Positions 1-8,850 are shown, counted from the first letter of the stretch. The stretch is DNA of 64,000 nucleotides from Desulfobacula sp964636495 (GCA_964636495.1 CAZWSL010000005.1:62001-126000); one strand, 5' to 3'. Translations and numbers: made by a program. Notes: generated by a model from the letters alone, not told the origin.

Positions 1-864
1 ACGGCTGTTCATGAAAATTTTCGCGAGACCATCCGGAATATCAGTGCATGGGATCACCTGTTCAGAAAATATTCCGATCTCATTGTGCCGGTTAAAACCA
101 CGGCCGATATCAAGACGGCAAAATCAGCCGGCAAAACAGGGATCATCCTGGGATTCCAGAACAGCGTCCCTGTTGAAGACGACCTGGACCTGCTCGCCAT
201 CTTTCACGCACTGGGTGTCAGGGTTATCCAGCTGACCTATATGGAGGCCAATTATGCGGGTCAGGGGTGTCTTGAACGCATTGATGCCGGTCTCACAAAT
301 TTTGGCCGGGAAATGATAGAACAGATGAACCGGCTTGGGATTCTTGTGGATCTTTCCCATGTGGGATACCGCACCACCATGGACGCCATTGCAGCCTCAA
401 AAAAACCCGTGGCTTTTACCCACGCCAATCCAAAGAGTTTGTGGAATCATCCGCGCAATAAGAGTGATGAACAAATTAAAGCCGTAGCACGCCGCGGCGG
501 CGTGGTCGGGGCCACCATCTTTCCGGCGTTTTTACCTTCAGGGAATAAGGCCACCATCGAGGAGTACATCGATGTCATCCTCTACCTGGCGGATATGGTG
601 GGAATAGACCATGTGGCAATAGGAACCGATTTCACGGAAAACCAGCCAAGGGCATTTTTTGACTGGCTGCTGACGGGAAAAAGCAAAAAAGGGCCGGCAA
701 TGACCCTGGAACATCCCCTCTCCAACCCCAGGGGGATAGCAGATCCCCGTGATTTTCCCAATATTACGCGGACGCTTCAGACCCGGGGACTTCGAGCAGC
801 AGATATTGAAAAAATCCTGGGCTTGAACTGGTTGAGACTGTACAGGACGGTGTGGGAAAGATAG
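1..864 (+). CDS. Membrane dipeptidase, peptidase family M19 (5'-truncated by window)
   Basis: The reading frame is open from the first base, so the gene starts outside the window and only the C-terminal 287 codons are seen. Family M19 (renal dipeptidase) enzymes are zinc amidohydrolase-fold dipeptidases. Visible signatures are VDLSHVG followed by FTHANPKSLW, which carries metal-ligand histidines in the family, then HVAIGTDF near the end of the barrel and a C-terminal LGLNWLRLY helix. An in-frame GTG at 85 is an internal codon, not the start. A nitrilase-family amidase follows 112 bp downstream on the same strand, so the pair may process peptides or amides, but the substrate is unknown. No signal peptide can be judged because the N-terminus is missing. 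Confidence 0.88.
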   Translation, partial: TAVHENFRETIRNISAWDHLFRKYSDLIVPVKTTADIKTAKSAGKTGIILGFQNSVPVEDDLDLLAIFHALGVRVIQLTYMEANYAGQGCLERIDAGLTNFGREMIEQMNRLGILVDLSHVGYRTTMDAIAASKKPVAFTHANPKSLWNHPRNKSDEQIKAVARRGGVVGATIFPAFLPSGNKATIEEYIDVILYLADMVGIDHVAIGTDFTENQPRAFFDWLLTGKSKKGPAMTLEHPLSNPRGIADPRDFPNITRTLQTRGLRAADIEKILGLNWLRLYRTVWER

Positions 865-976
865 GAACAAGAATGGATCCTGGTCCGGGAAAAAACAAAA
901 ATCACAAAAAACAATCATCATTCATATGGGGACAAAACAGGACAACCGAGATAGAAGTCAAACAAGAGGGAAAAAT

Positions 977-1795
977 ATGACAAAAGAAAAAATTGCCGTT
1001 GCCGGAATTCAAATACCACAAGTGACGGGAAACCGTCAGGCTAACATTGAAACGGCAATTGAGGCCATCACGGCAGCTCCCGGCCATGACATCTATGTGC
1101 TACCGGAACTTTCAAGCCCGGGGTATGGCATGGACGTGTTCTGTGCACTTGAAGATCTGGCCGAAGATATCATAGGACCAAGTTTCAGTGCTTTCTCTGA
1201 TCTGGCGAGAAAACAGGACTGTTTCATCTGCTATGGTTTCCCAAGACGGGCAGGAGACGGCAAATTTAATATTTCCACATCTGTGGTGGATCCAGAAGGA
1301 AATCTTGTGGCCACCTATGACAAATGGCATGTGTGCAGTACGGGTGTGTGCTGTGAAAAAGATTATTTCGTTTCGGGCGATCACCCCCCTGCTGCTTTTG
1401 AAGTGAAGGGCATACAGGTGGGCCTGGCCATCTGCTATGATATCCGCTTCCCTGAACTGACACGCAAACTTACCCTGGAGAAAAATATTTCATTATTGCT
1501 GCATCCGGGCGGATGGCCCAGGGACGAGGGCTTTCCCACCTGGCATACATTTTTAAAAGTCAGGGCCATGGAGAATTCCATCTATATCATGAGTGCAAAC
1601 TGGGCCGGCCCGGATAATGGGGGTACGGCATTTTGTCCGCCGTTTCTTGATGAAGCGCAGTATAAACTGGAACACCTCGGGAAAGCCCCGGGGGTGCTCA
1701 ATGGAATTGTTGACCCGGGCTATCTTGAAGAATTGAGGCACCGGTGTCCCTATCTTCTGGACAGGAATATCCATATGTACGGGGCGGACAGGTGA
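977..1795 (+). CDS. Carbon-nitrogen hydrolase (nitrilase superfamily amidase)
   Basis: This 272-residue protein is a cytosolic amidase of the nitrilase superfamily. The Glu-Lys-Cys triad is visible: Glu in LPELSSPGYG, Lys in YDKWHV and Cys in LAICYDIRFPEL. The frame is open upstream to 926, but the ATG at 977 has an AGAGGG ribosome binding site 6 bases upstream and gives the usual family N-terminus (IAVAGIQIPQ), so it was chosen. It follows the M19 dipeptidase gene and precedes a small membrane peptide gene, all on the plus strand. Substrate specificity (omega-amidase, carbamoylase, nitrilase) cannot be read from the sequence. A second, distinct member of this superfamily lies at 42464-43252. 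Confidence 0.9.
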   Translation: MTKEKIAVAGIQIPQVTGNRQANIETAIEAITAAPGHDIYVLPELSSPGYGMDVFCALEDLAEDIIGPSFSAFSDLARKQDCFICYGFPRRAGDGKFNISTSVVDPEGNLVATYDKWHVCSTGVCCEKDYFVSGDHPPAAFEVKGIQVGLAICYDIRFPELTRKLTLEKNISLLLHPGGWPRDEGFPTWHTFLKVRAMENSIYIMSANWAGPDNGGTAFCPPFLDEAQYKLEHLGKAPGVLNGIVDPGYLEELRHRCPYLLDRNIHMYGADR

Positions 1796-1882
1796 TTTTA
1801 AGACTGTCAAACCGGTCTGAACGGGCATGGGGTTCATCATAAGAAACCCACTGGCGGTTGCCTTGAATTTAAGGAGAAGAAA

Positions 1883-2029
1883 ATGATTTTCTTTACAGGA
1901 TTCGGCATGCTAACCGGTTTAGTCGTGATTTACCTGATCGTTCTCGCATGTTTTCCGGTTAAGGTGGAAAAACAACCCCTGGCACCGGGAAAACAGGGTG
2001 CAGATAGGAAGCTGAAAAATTCTACCTGA
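1883..2029 (+). CDS. 48-residue single-pass membrane peptide
   Basis: A short frame with a strong AAGGAGA ribosome binding site 6-7 bases before the ATG encodes a peptide with one hydrophobic segment of about 20 residues (FGMLTGLVVIYLIVLACF) followed by a basic, proline-containing tail of about 22 residues. It lies 87 bp after the nitrilase gene on the same strand and ends 8 bp inside the 3' end of the convergent dehydrogenase gene. No family is recognised. The good ribosome binding site and the clean transmembrane/basic-tail layout argue that it is translated. It could be an accessory subunit of a transporter or membrane enzyme encoded further upstream. Confidence 0.5.
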   Translation: MIFFTGFGMLTGLVVIYLIVLACFPVKVEKQPLAPGKQGADRKLKNST

Positions 2030-3899
2030 TGGTCTGCAGTAGTCTGAAAAGTGTTCTCCTGGCGAGAATATCACCTGAAATAACACCAACAACTTTATTT
2101 TCTTCAACTATCGGCATTGCAGAAATTTCATAATTCTCAAGTTTTCTGATACAGTCAATGATGGTTGAATCAGGCGTACTTGTAATAACATCTGCTGTCA
2201 TAATCTGGGTCAGGGCTGAATCCATTGGCAGTCTGGAAGCCATTGCCTTGGTGATATCCCAGTTTGTTACAATTCCAATGAGCTTCCCTTTTTCTGATAC
2301 AACATTTACAATTGGCACATCAGCATCTACAAGCAGACTTGCCGCATTTGTTATACTGTTATTTACATCAATGGTAGGGGCATCTTCCATGATATCTCTT
2401 GCTGTTCTGGATTTTTCCATCAATGATATACGTTCAATACTTATTGCCTCTGAAATTTCACACGGGAGGCTGTCAGCATCTTTACAAAGACCGTCAATCA
2501 GCTCCTCCATGTTTCGCCTGATAACAGTTTCCAGTTTTTTTACAGCTGCTTTCTGCCTGGTTAAAGCAAGATCCTTAAAATCATCCTGATTTTTTTCAAG
2601 CCATTTTTCAATTGCTGCTGAATGACCGATTATATCTCTGGGCAGCAGCAGATGATCTGGAGTGGGAATTATCCTCTCATGGGCTGCATAGATAACACCT
2701 CCTGAGTTGACAAGATAATCCGTTGCAATGAGCACGCCTTTATCCCTGAAGACATGGCGCTCCATTTTTCTCCGTCCGGCTTTTTTAGCAGGATCTGGTG
2801 AATAGGTATTCGCCCCTTCAACAATAATACGCCACGATCCCATTCTTTCTGTGGTCATTGAGGGATTTGTGGAGCTGTCCACATCAAGATAATTAAATAC
2901 AGGTGAAGCAGGTATCAGGCAGAAAGCGGATTCTGTTAAAAGATTGTCTGCACAGTTTGAAAAGATAATATCTTCAAATTCCTGGTGGCTGCTGTGCATG
3001 ATATGGTCATGGTAATAATTCTGTGTGACTGTTCCAGATTTTTTCCAGATTTCAAACAATTTTTCCCACGGCAACCCGTTCCTGTTCAAAAGATATCCAT
3101 TTTCGTCACTGATCCCCTTGATCACAGGAGAGTTTTCTGGATCATAATCATTAAAAATCCTTGCTACATGTGCTCCCACTGCTCCGAATCCCTGGATCAG
3201 AATATCCATATCAGATGATTCTGGAATCTCGATATTTTTAAACTGGGGTAATTCCCTTAATTTTGGGAGATGTTCAAGCAGTGCTTTAGTGGCAACGACA
3301 ACACCATTGGCAGCACCTCCAAGCTCATCAATTCTGTTGCCACCCATATCAGCTGGTTTTGAAACAACATTGTTAAGGCCATTTTCAATTGCAAATGTTT
3401 TCATATCTGAATCATTTGTCCCGACATCAGGACCTGGAATATAGATTTTCCTGTATCTTCTTAAAAGCTGTCCAAATCCCCTAATAACTTCATTTCTCTC
3501 TTCAAGTGTGAGATTGTCAGGTCTGATAATTCCTGATTTTCCTCCTCCGAAAGGAAGATCAGCAGCAGCATTTTTAAGGGTCATTCCCCTTGCAAGATTG
3601 AAGATAATATCAGGAGTGATATCTGGAAGCATTCTGGTTCCACCCATTGAAGGCTGCCCCATTGCAAGGTTATCAACAACAAGAAACCCTCCTATTTCAA
3701 GAGGAGATGTTTCATTCCACATGCAGGAAACAAGCCTTGGGCCCAGCCTGTCCACTTTTATCCCAAGTCTCTGGAGACGATCCACATCAAGAGGGCCGAA
3801 TTCAAGAAATCTTAAAGGCCCGTCTTTGATCAGGCGATTCTTCCACACTTTATCTTTCATGGCTTTATCTAACAATTGAGACATCATGGATGGAATCAT
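2022..3899 (-). CDS. Glu/Leu/Phe/Val dehydrogenase with C-terminal tandem CBS domains
   Basis: The 625-residue protein is an amino acid dehydrogenase of the GDH family with a regulatory tail. N-terminal substrate-binding signatures are PSMGGTRM, GMTLKNAAADLPFGGGKSG (with the conserved lysines) and IPGPDVGT. The Rossmann nucleotide site is IQGFGAVGAHVARIF near residue 240, and VEGAN is the typical C-lobe motif. Residues from about 500 form two CBS repeats (TARDIMEDAPTIDVNNSI and ALTQIMTADVITSTPDSTI), which in other proteins bind adenine nucleotides. Ordinary family members are about 350-450 residues and lack CBS domains. The start has an AAGGGG ribosome binding site. The gene lies 23 bp after the unknown protein gene and downstream of an Lrp-type regulator, suggesting one amino-acid-responsive unit. 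Which amino acid is oxidised is not determined. Confidence 0.88.
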   Translation of the reverse strand: MIPSMMSQLLDKAMKDKVWKNRLIKDGPLRFLEFGPLDVDRLQRLGIKVDRLGPRLVSCMWNETSPLEIGGFLVVDNLAMGQPSMGGTRMLPDITPDIIFNLARGMTLKNAAADLPFGGGKSGIIRPDNLTLEERNEVIRGFGQLLRRYRKIYIPGPDVGTNDSDMKTFAIENGLNNVVSKPADMGGNRIDELGGAANGVVVATKALLEHLPKLRELPQFKNIEIPESSDMDILIQGFGAVGAHVARIFNDYDPENSPVIKGISDENGYLLNRNGLPWEKLFEIWKKSGTVTQNYYHDHIMHSSHQEFEDIIFSNCADNLLTESAFCLIPASPVFNYLDVDSSTNPSMTTERMGSWRIIVEGANTYSPDPAKKAGRRKMERHVFRDKGVLIATDYLVNSGGVIYAAHERIIPTPDHLLLPRDIIGHSAAIEKWLEKNQDDFKDLALTRQKAAVKKLETVIRRNMEELIDGLCKDADSLPCEISEAISIERISLMEKSRTARDIMEDAPTIDVNNSITNAASLLVDADVPIVNVVSEKGKLIGIVTNWDITKAMASRLPMDSALTQIMTADVITSTPDSTIIDCIRKLENYEISAMPIVEENKVVGVISGDILARRTLFRLLQTIR

Positions 3900-3922
3900 T
3901 TTTCGTTTCCCCTTTTATATAA

Positions 3923-5185
3923 TTAATGCAGATTCTTTGCCGCAATCACTCCGGTACCTGATTGGATCAGCGCTTTTGCAGTAAGGTTTACTGAATGATG
4001 CTTATCAAGATAGTTTGTCTCAAGTGCTTCCATTAAATCACCATCCAGAATCTCTTTCCTGCTTAGAAAATAATCTAAAATATTTGAAGGATGCTCTCTT
4101 GTCTCTTCAATTGACGTTTCTCCTCCCTCGTGTTTGGCAGAAATATTGGGAACTTTTTTTACCAGTTGAATCAGTTCATCCCTTCTATTGTATGGCTGAT
4201 TAACAATAGCCTGATAGGTCTCTGTAATATGGTGCTCAAAGCGGACATATTTTTCAAGACCCAGCTCTTTTCTTATGGAATTTGCATCCTCAATTGTCTC
4301 ATTATTCACTGAATTGGAAAGGTTAAAGCCGGCAAGTGACGTACTTCCATCTTCCCTGCTGAAAAGCCTGGCAGTCATCAGTGTCCACATGATGAACCAT
4401 GGATTGTCATTACCCACAAATACTGAAATTTTAAATTCAATATCCACACCGAGCCGGTGCATCATATATGCAAGCAGAATTGTACCGGGATTAATATTCA
4501 GCACCTGTTTGACACCATAGGTTGTATAATAGTGCAGATACTCTTCCGCCCACTTTATTGGATAGTCATTCGGCTGTCCGATTCCACCAAAATATCCCGT
4601 AATGGTCTCCGGGCCTCCAAGGTGAATATTGCTTCCGTCTGTTCCCCTTGTATCAAGGGATTCAACATATGTAGCACCGATGATCTGCATGGCAAGAGCC
4701 GTTGCAATAATATCTCCCTGGTCTTCGGCCTGCTCTGCCATATTTCTTACCCGGATAATTCTTCCCGGCATCAGTTCTCTCTTTTCCACTGCCTGCCTTG
4801 CCTGTGTAATCAGCCAGGGAAAAAACTGCATAGCACTTATCTCAAGGGTGACCGCATTTGAAAAATCAATCTCTGATAGTTCTGTATCATCATCTAATAC
4901 ACTTTTGCAGTAATCATCCATTGATACAAATGTTTTATTATCTCTCTGTTTTATAAGCCATTCAATATCGGAAACATATGGTGAATTTAATTTTTTAAGC
5001 TGCTGAAGCATATTTTCAGGATCTCTTGCTTTTTTTGCCTTCTCATTTATAGCTTCCGCTCCTCCGAACTTTTCAATAAGATCGCTGAGCTGCTTTATCT
5101 GTTTACTGCTGCCGGATATCAAAAGGTTGTTTACAATGTCTAAATCCCTATCCTTAATTGCCAATATTTTTTTTAAATCAACCAT
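3923..5185 (-). CDS. Conserved-looking protein of unknown function, partner of GDH-CBS gene
   Basis: I do not recognise this 420-residue soluble protein. It has no signal peptide or membrane segment. The central part alternates predicted beta strands and helices, with conserved-looking stretches such as LDTRGTDGSNIHLGGPETI, GYFGGIGQPNDYP, LNINPGTILLAYM and FVGNDNPWF, compatible with a TIM-barrel enzyme (inference). The frame begins at a TTG at 5200, but a GGAGAG ribosome binding site overlaps that codon and is correctly spaced for the ATG at 5185, so this start was chosen. It sits between an Lrp-type regulator (148 bp upstream) and the GDH-CBS gene (23 bp downstream). A role in the same amino acid pathway is therefore the best guess. 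Confidence 0.75.
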   Translation of the reverse strand: MVDLKKILAIKDRDLDIVNNLLISGSSKQIKQLSDLIEKFGGAEAINEKAKKARDPENMLQQLKKLNSPYVSDIEWLIKQRDNKTFVSMDDYCKSVLDDDTELSEIDFSNAVTLEISAMQFFPWLITQARQAVEKRELMPGRIIRVRNMAEQAEDQGDIIATALAMQIIGATYVESLDTRGTDGSNIHLGGPETITGYFGGIGQPNDYPIKWAEEYLHYYTTYGVKQVLNINPGTILLAYMMHRLGVDIEFKISVFVGNDNPWFIMWTLMTARLFSREDGSTSLAGFNLSNSVNNETIEDANSIRKELGLEKYVRFEHHITETYQAIVNQPYNRRDELIQLVKKVPNISAKHEGGETSIEETREHPSNILDYFLSRKEILDGDLMEALETNYLDKHHSVNLTAKALIQSGTGVIAAKNLH

Positions 5186-5333
5186 GATAACTCTCTCCAA
5201 TCTATTTTCTTAATGAATTTAATAATCTCTCTTTTTTATTATTTTATAAAAAATAATGGGTTGTTGTTTACTCTCTGATTTTCTTTTTTTTATATCTGTT
5301 CAGAAAAATATTTTCTGTAGCGAGAAAGCAGTG

Positions 5334-5804
5334 CTATCCAATACCAGCTGCATCTATCGGCCATCCCTGATCAGGCTTTACTTCAGCATAAACAATAAAG
5401 GTTTCAATTTTTCCCATACCTGGAATGGTTGCCAGTTTCTCCTTTACCAGAACACCAAGATCACCAATATCTGGTGCAACGACATGGAGAAAATAATCAA
5501 AACGGCCTGTAATGTGATAACAGGCACGGACATTTGGAATATTCTTTATCTGATCTTCCAGTGTCTTAATATCTTTCACCCTGTGCCTGTCAAGAGAAAT
5601 ACAGGCAAAACCCTGTGCTTTCAGTCCAAGTTTTTCAGGGTCCATCACTGCCCTGTATCCTTTGATAATCTGTTTTTCTTCAAGCTTTTTTACCCTGTCC
5701 AGCATGGTAGAGGGTGCCAGTCCCGCTTCCCTGGCAAGTTCGGAATTTTTTTTCCGTCCATCCAGCTGTAAGGATTTTAAAGTATGTCTGTCTATTTTAT
5801 CCAT
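5334..5804 (-). CDS. Lrp/AsnC family transcriptional regulator
   Basis: This 156-residue protein has the N-terminal winged helix-turn-helix of the Lrp/AsnC family (IDRHTLKSLQLDGRKKNSEL, then AGLAPSTMLDRVKKLEEKQII) and the C-terminal RAM ligand-binding domain (ACISLDRHRVKD, YHITGRFDYFLHVVAPD). Such regulators respond to amino acids and bind DNA as octamers or tetramers. The ATG is preceded by GGAAG at a suitable distance. It is the first gene of the leftward unit with the unknown protein and the GDH-CBS dehydrogenase. A strong promoter and an AT-rich inverted repeat lie just upstream, so it probably controls itself and the genes downstream. Confidence 0.93.
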   Translation of the reverse strand: MDKIDRHTLKSLQLDGRKKNSELAREAGLAPSTMLDRVKKLEEKQIIKGYRAVMDPEKLGLKAQGFACISLDRHRVKDIKTLEDQIKNIPNVRACYHITGRFDYFLHVVAPDIGDLGVLVKEKLATIPGMGKIETFIVYAEVKPDQGWPIDAAGIG

Positions 5805-5821
5805 TAATCTTCCAAAATAAA

Positions 5822-5857
5822 ATTCGAATATTTAATTAAAATATAAAATTTAATTCG
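5822..5857. promoter_or_regulatory. Candidate Lrp-type operator
   Basis: The palindrome ATTCGAAT (5822-5829) and an inverted CGAAT/ATTCG pair (5825-5829 and 5853-5857) flank a purely A/T stretch between the promoter and the regulator start. The arms are centred about 28 bases apart with an AT-rich middle, a layout compatible with Lrp-family binding and autoregulation. This is inference. Confidence 0.35.
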
Positions 5858-5868
5858 TTTTATATCTA

Positions 5869-5896
5869 ATAATACAGAATTTATATCTATTGTCAA
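5869..5896 (-). promoter_or_regulatory. Sigma-70 type promoter of the lrp-like gene
   Basis: On the minus strand TTGACA (5896-5891) is followed after 16 bases by TATTAT (5874-5869), a near-consensus pair about 65 bp before the regulator start codon. It was found by reading the sequence, not by transcript mapping. Confidence 0.55.
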
Positions 5897-6126
5897 GCAC
5901 AAATCACACCAAGCATATACAGGATCAGCATCTTTTCCAAACAACTTGCCACAAAACGGATTATTGGTTATCCTCATGCTCACTCTTATTTCAGTGTCAG
6001 ATAAATGAAAATTACAATCAAAGGAGTATATGACTTATTTAAAGGATTGCCATTTTAATATTTCATGACAACCGGGTAAAAGAGTCTATTTTGAAAAACT
6101 CTCCGTACAATGATTCTGGAGGATGA
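5897..6126. other. Rest of the divergent intergenic region
   Basis: The 322-bp gap between the divergent lrp-like and yaaA genes (5805-6126) holds the promoter and operator listed for the regulator. Its right half (5897-6126) shows no open frame, no strong hairpin and no clear promoter beyond AT-rich sequence and the yaaA ribosome binding site. Confidence 0.4.
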
Positions 6127-6903
6127 ATGCTGTTGCTTATAAATACAACCAAAACAATGAATTTAAATTCCCCTGCACCTCCGGGTATAAAAGAGACAGA
6201 GCCGGATCAACTTGAACCAGCCCGTCTTCTTGCCGGCAGGATTTCAAAACTGAATTGTTCTCAACTTGCGGAGCTCATGTCTTTGAGTGATAAACTTGCA
6301 GCAGAGACAAAAAAGAATGCAGTGTCATGGGGAAAGGATAATCGTCCCAGGCTGCCTGCCTTATTCTGTTTTACAGGCCTTTTTTATAAATTTCTCGATG
6401 CATACACTCTTGATACAACCCATTTGAAGGATGCGCAGAAAAGAATCCGTATATTGTCCGGGCTCTATGGTTTGCTGCGCCCGCTGGACCTTATTGAAGC
6501 CTATCGCCTGGAAATGGGGCAAAAATTGACTGTGGGTCATACAAAAACCATTGCAGGATTCTGGAAAGAAGCTGTGACGCTTTTGCTAAATAAACAGTTA
6601 AAGGCGGGAGAACCGGTTGTCAGCGTGGCTGCCAAAGAGTACATTAAGGCCATTGATATTAAGAAATTAAAAGGAGCTGTAATTGAACCTGTTTTCAAGG
6701 AACAGCAGGCCGATGGCAGTTACAGGACAGTAGCTGTTCATGCAAAAAAGGCACGCGGAGCCCTTGTGCGTTATGCACTTGTAAATCAGGCACAGGAACC
6801 ATCAGACCTGACAGGATTCAGTGAAATGGGGTGGAAAGCAGCAGAAAAGGCCCCGGAATCAGGCCCATGGCTATTTACCAGGCCAGCCAGGAAAAAAGGA
6901 TAA
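6127..6903 (+). CDS. yaaA: YaaA/DUF328 family peroxide-stress protein
   Basis: The 258-residue protein matches the YaaA family throughout: the N-terminal LLLINTTKTMN, FTGLFYKFLDA, IRILSGLYGLLRPLD, YRLEMGQKL and the C-terminal AKKARGALVRYAL motif. In E. coli YaaA limits intracellular iron during hydrogen peroxide stress and binds DNA; its enzymatic activity is not settled. A GGAGG ribosome binding site directly precedes the ATG at 6127. The gene is isolated, divergent from the Lrp-type regulator and convergent with the dapF-like gene. In an anaerobe a role in oxidative stress during air exposure is plausible. Confidence 0.9.
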   Translation: MLLLINTTKTMNLNSPAPPGIKETEPDQLEPARLLAGRISKLNCSQLAELMSLSDKLAAETKKNAVSWGKDNRPRLPALFCFTGLFYKFLDAYTLDTTHLKDAQKRIRILSGLYGLLRPLDLIEAYRLEMGQKLTVGHTKTIAGFWKEAVTLLLNKQLKAGEPVVSVAAKEYIKAIDIKKLKGAVIEPVFKEQQADGSYRTVAVHAKKARGALVRYALVNQAQEPSDLTGFSEMGWKAAEKAPESGPWLFTRPARKKG

Positions 6904-7011
6904 AATAGAATCATTTGAGACAATCATTATCCCTGTTCTGATTTCCTATCTGTCCTGTAAAAACTGCAGGTTCCCCATATCAGGCAGTAGTGATAAAATG
7001 TTTAACTCCAT

Positions 7012-7857
7012 CTATAGGGAATGATCAAACATTTCCTGTGCAATACTGCCATTGCAGATTTTTGTCACCGGCCCTGTCATGGTAGCTGAAAAATTTTTCC
7101 CGAACTCAATTTTGATCTCTCCACCCGGCATATGCACCCAAATATCCTCATCACACAGGCCAAGCCTGAAAGCAACGGCTGCAGCGGCTGTGCTGCTGCT
7201 ACCTGAAGCCAGGGTATACCCTGCCCCGCGTTCCCATATTTCAATCTTTATATTCCTGCGGTCAACAATCTCCATAAACTGCACATTTGTACGATTTGGA
7301 AAACGGGATTCTGTTTCTATCAACGGACCGTAATGATTCGCTTTTTCTGCAGTGGGTTTTTCCATCAGTACAACACAGTGAGGATTTCCAATAGTTGCCG
7401 CACAATACCTGAGAACATCCCCATCAATTTTCATCTCCTCTTCCAGCACTTCCCGCTGAGTTCCTGCTACAGGGATGATCCTGCTGTCAAAGCTTACATT
7501 ACCCATTTCCACTTTCACACTCCTGCCGCCGGCCCCTACTTTACACACTACCGTGCCTCCGGCTGTCCAGACTGTAAAAGGAGTGCTGGTTACAAGCCCT
7601 TTATCCCAGAGGTATCTTGAGAAAATTCGCAGACCATTGCCGCTTTTTTCTGCCTCACTTCCATCAGGATTGTAAATCTTCAATCCAAAATCATCTGTTG
7701 TATTTTCCAGAGGTCCGCATAAAATGCCATCAGAGCCGACACCATAGTTTCTGTGACAGATCAGGCGTATTGCATCCCGGCCAAGTTCTTTTTCAACATC
7801 ATCAGGATCAATTACAATATAATCGTTTCCCGCTGCATGATATCTTGAGTATTTCAT
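7012..7857 (-). CDS. Diaminopimelate-epimerase-like protein lacking both catalytic cysteines
   Basis: The 281-residue protein has the whole DapF fold signature: YHAAGNDYIVID, GVGSDGI, NPDGSEAE, RTNVQFME and ERGAGYTLASG. Real DapF uses two cysteines as acid/base pair, in AEMCGNG and in LACGTG. Here both are serine: the codons read EKSGNG (AGC) and LASGSSS (TCA). The substitution at both sites argues for altered or lost racemase/epimerase chemistry or a different substrate. The start codon overlaps the stop of the upstream DUF1848 gene in an ATGA, so the two are translationally coupled. No other lysine or peptidoglycan precursor gene is nearby. A functional dapF with cysteines would be expected elsewhere in the genome. 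Confidence 0.85.
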   Translation of the reverse strand: MKYSRYHAAGNDYIVIDPDDVEKELGRDAIRLICHRNYGVGSDGILCGPLENTTDDFGLKIYNPDGSEAEKSGNGLRIFSRYLWDKGLVTSTPFTVWTAGGTVVCKVGAGGRSVKVEMGNVSFDSRIIPVAGTQREVLEEEMKIDGDVLRYCAATIGNPHCVVLMEKPTAEKANHYGPLIETESRFPNRTNVQFMEIVDRRNIKIEIWERGAGYTLASGSSSTAAAAVAFRLGLCDEDIWVHMPGGEIKIEFGKNFSATMTGPVTKICNGSIAQEMFDHSL

Positions 7858-8756
7858 TGTTTCACCTCTGTTGTATCATTATATCCAATCTCCCCGGACA
7901 GCAGAGGTGAAACCGGATTGTGCCCATGAAATTTTTCATTCACCATTTTATCACTATAATTTGCATAACAGTATAAACAACCATGCCTGCACGTATTGTA
8001 AGCACCGATATCTATACTCTTTACGCACCCGCATGATCTGCGCTGATTTTTATCTTTCCTGGCATCTATCTTTCTCCTGCTCAATAACCCGGCCAGCTTA
8101 TCATCAATACATTTCCCGGGAGAAAAACCAGCCGGGAACAGATGGATATCTTCGGCACAGGTTTCCATGTCCAGATCATATTCATCACCAATAGTCTTAA
8201 AGCATACTGCAAGCTCCATTTTTTTCTGTTCATCAAGCACTAAAGGATTAACCGGTTTCATGTTCCGTTGAGATTTTTTATAGAAATCAATAAAACTGAT
8301 AACACATTTATCTGTATATTTATGAAGTTCTGATACCAGGTTTTCAAAATTTTTTATATGATACGCCACGGTAATTTTTCTGGTCAGTAAAACAGGATCA
8401 TAGCGCCATATTACTCTCTCTTTTCCAATTTTTTCCGACAGATTAATAAATGTATCAATAATATCTTTTTTCAAGGGAACCCTGGTTTCTATCTCCTGAT
8501 CATATGAAGTGATTGTAAATTGAAAATAGTATGCAATCCCCAGATTATCGATAATTTTTAAATCTGGAATCATCTTTTCCGGATTTTTTGTCCAGAAAAC
8601 AATACAGTCAACAGCTTCGGGTTTCAGCGAAACCATGCTTATCTGTCTTGGATTCATAGGATTTTTTACATAAACAAAACCTTCTCTGATCCTGTTATAG
8701 AACCATTCATTGTAAAACGCCGGGATATCAGTTCTACGGCTGGCACTTATAATCAT
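7854..8756 (-). CDS. DUF1848 family Fe-S protein
   Basis: This 300-residue protein begins MIISASRRTDIPAFY and contains FVYVKNPMNPRQ and DCIVFWTKNPEKM, typical of family DUF1848. The C-terminus carries a cysteine cluster (CGCVKSIDIGAYNTCRHGC then CYANY) that resembles a radical SAM-like or Fe-S site. No function is established for the family to my knowledge. The gene is directly upstream of, and overlaps by 4 bp (ATGA), the cysteine-less DapF homologue, which suggests the two proteins act together. Confidence 0.85.
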   Translation of the reverse strand: MIISASRRTDIPAFYNEWFYNRIREGFVYVKNPMNPRQISMVSLKPEAVDCIVFWTKNPEKMIPDLKIIDNLGIAYYFQFTITSYDQEIETRVPLKKDIIDTFINLSEKIGKERVIWRYDPVLLTRKITVAYHIKNFENLVSELHKYTDKCVISFIDFYKKSQRNMKPVNPLVLDEQKKMELAVCFKTIGDEYDLDMETCAEDIHLFPAGFSPGKCIDDKLAGLLSRRKIDARKDKNQRRSCGCVKSIDIGAYNTCRHGCLYCYANYSDKMVNEKFHGHNPVSPLLSGEIGYNDTTEVKQ

Positions 8757-8850
8757 GATATTATTTTTAACCTTGAATACTTCAATACCCGGAGTTTCAC
8801 GTAATCATACTTTTACTTATATAAACCAGGTCCGTCTGCTGTATATCATG

